This document shows positions 6,737 to 7,221 of a stretch of 7,221 nt of DNA, in pieces. Position numbers and translations under genes: made by a program. The notes under the pieces were generated by a model. It did not search any database. It saw nothing but the letters and a program-made list of their open reading frames with translations, and was not told where the DNA came from. Position 1 is the first letter of the stretch. Every line of letters starts with the position of its first letter. The DNA comes from Anaerolineae bacterium (GTDB taxonomy: Bacteria; Chloroflexota; Anaerolineae; 4572-78; NAK82): assembly GCA_025062175.1 (NCBI GenBank), contig JANXAX010000127.1, positions 1-7,221 on the forward strand. The letters run 5' to 3'.

Positions 6737-7213
6737 ATGCATCCCTCGGCACAAAAAGTGGCCCAGGCGGCTCAAGAACTGGGATTGGCAATTGAGGTGG
6801 TCGAATTCGCCGAGACGACGCGTACTGCACCAGACGCGGCCAACGCCATCGGCTGTCACGTCGCCCAGATTGTCAAAAGTTTGCTCTTTCTCGTCGACGG
6901 CCGGCCGATGCTCGTACTGGTGTCGGGTGCTAATCGATTGGACGAGGCCAAATTGGCCGCGTTATGCGGCACTGCTCCTCAGAATGTGAAGCGGGCGGAT
7001 GCGGAAACGGCGAAAACCGTCACTGGCTTTGCGGTCGGCGGGATCCCACCCTTTGGACACACTTCCCCGTTGCCGACGTACATTGATGCCGATTTGATCG
7101 GCTTTCCCGTGGTGTGGGCGGCTGCTGGCACGCCCCACAGCGTGTTTGCCATCACGCCCCACGACCTGATCCGCGCTACCAAAGGCATCATCGCAGATTT
7201 GAAGACGGAGTGA
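6737..7213 (+). CDS. YbaK/EbsC-family aminoacyl-tRNA deacylase (trans-editing domain)
   Basis: This 158-residue single-domain protein belongs to the YbaK/EbsC/ProXp superfamily, related to the insertion domain of prolyl-tRNA synthetase. Characterised members hydrolyse mischarged tRNAs such as Cys- or Ala-tRNAPro in the cytoplasm. Visible signatures are the conserved lysine K47 in IVKSLLF, the strand PMLVLVSG (57-64), the glycine-rich active-site loop GGIPPFGH (101-108) and AAGTPH (129-134). The N-terminal helix and TAPDAANAIGC (30-40) fit the family too. The exact tRNA and amino acid cannot be read from the sequence. The ATG follows the cimA TGA by one base (TGATATG). AAAGGAG at 6716-6722 is rather far upstream (14 bases) and AAAAGG at 6723-6728 is better placed (8 bases), so the gene probably depends on readthrough from cimA. 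Only 8 bases remain after its stop, so whether the operon continues is unknown. Confidence 0.9.
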   Translation: MHPSAQKVAQAAQELGLAIEVVEFAETTRTAPDAANAIGCHVAQIVKSLLFLVDGRPMLVLVSGANRLDEAKLAALCGTAPQNVKRADAETAKTVTGFAVGGIPPFGHTSPLPTYIDADLIGFPVVWAAAGTPHSVFAITPHDLIRATKGIIADLKTE

Positions 7214-7221
7214 CAAGCCCT

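Overview
This 7.2 kb stretch of GC-rich bacterial DNA is packed with plus-strand genes for branched-chain amino acid synthesis. In order they are the 3' end of ilvN, then ilvC, leuA, leuC, leuD, cimA and a YbaK/EbsC-type aminoacyl-tRNA deacylase gene. No RNA genes, insertion sequences, CRISPR arrays or phage-like genes were seen. Gene content alone does not fix the taxon. The protein sequences look like those of a free-living, amino-acid-prototrophic bacterium, and a Chloroflexota-like lineage is my best guess, held weakly.

Layout: ilvN runs in from the left edge and stops at 276. An 84-base, comparatively AT-rich gap (277-360) precedes ilvC (361-1371). A 36-base gap with a very strong Shine-Dalgarno precedes leuA (1408-3108). 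From there the genes are almost fused: leuA and leuC overlap by 4 bases (ATGA), leuC and leuD are 7 bases apart, leuD and cimA abut with no gap, and cimA and the ybaK-like gene are separated by one base. Tight spacing from 1408 to 7213 points to one polycistronic message with coupled translation. The only plausible place for an internal promoter or leader control is the ilvN-ilvC gap.

How the genes work together: IlvN is the regulatory subunit of acetohydroxyacid synthase and IlvC performs the next step for valine, isoleucine and the leucine precursor 2-oxoisovalerate. LeuA commits 2-oxoisovalerate to leucine, and LeuCD isomerises 2-isopropylmalate. CimA makes (R)-citramalate from pyruvate and acetyl-CoA. 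Known LeuCD enzymes can also isomerise citramalate, so the cluster supports a threonine-independent route to 2-oxobutyrate and isoleucine. leuB, needed by both branches, is absent from the window, as are ilvD and a transaminase; they must lie elsewhere if the pathways are complete.

I do not see a new kind of biological system here. The points most worth a second look are the tRNA-editing-type gene coupled to cimA, the missing leuB, an 11-bp perfect hairpin at the 3' end of leuC, a possible Shine-Dalgarno-sequestering hairpin before ilvC, cofactor- and active-site-loop variants in IlvC, and an insertion in the LeuA regulatory domain.
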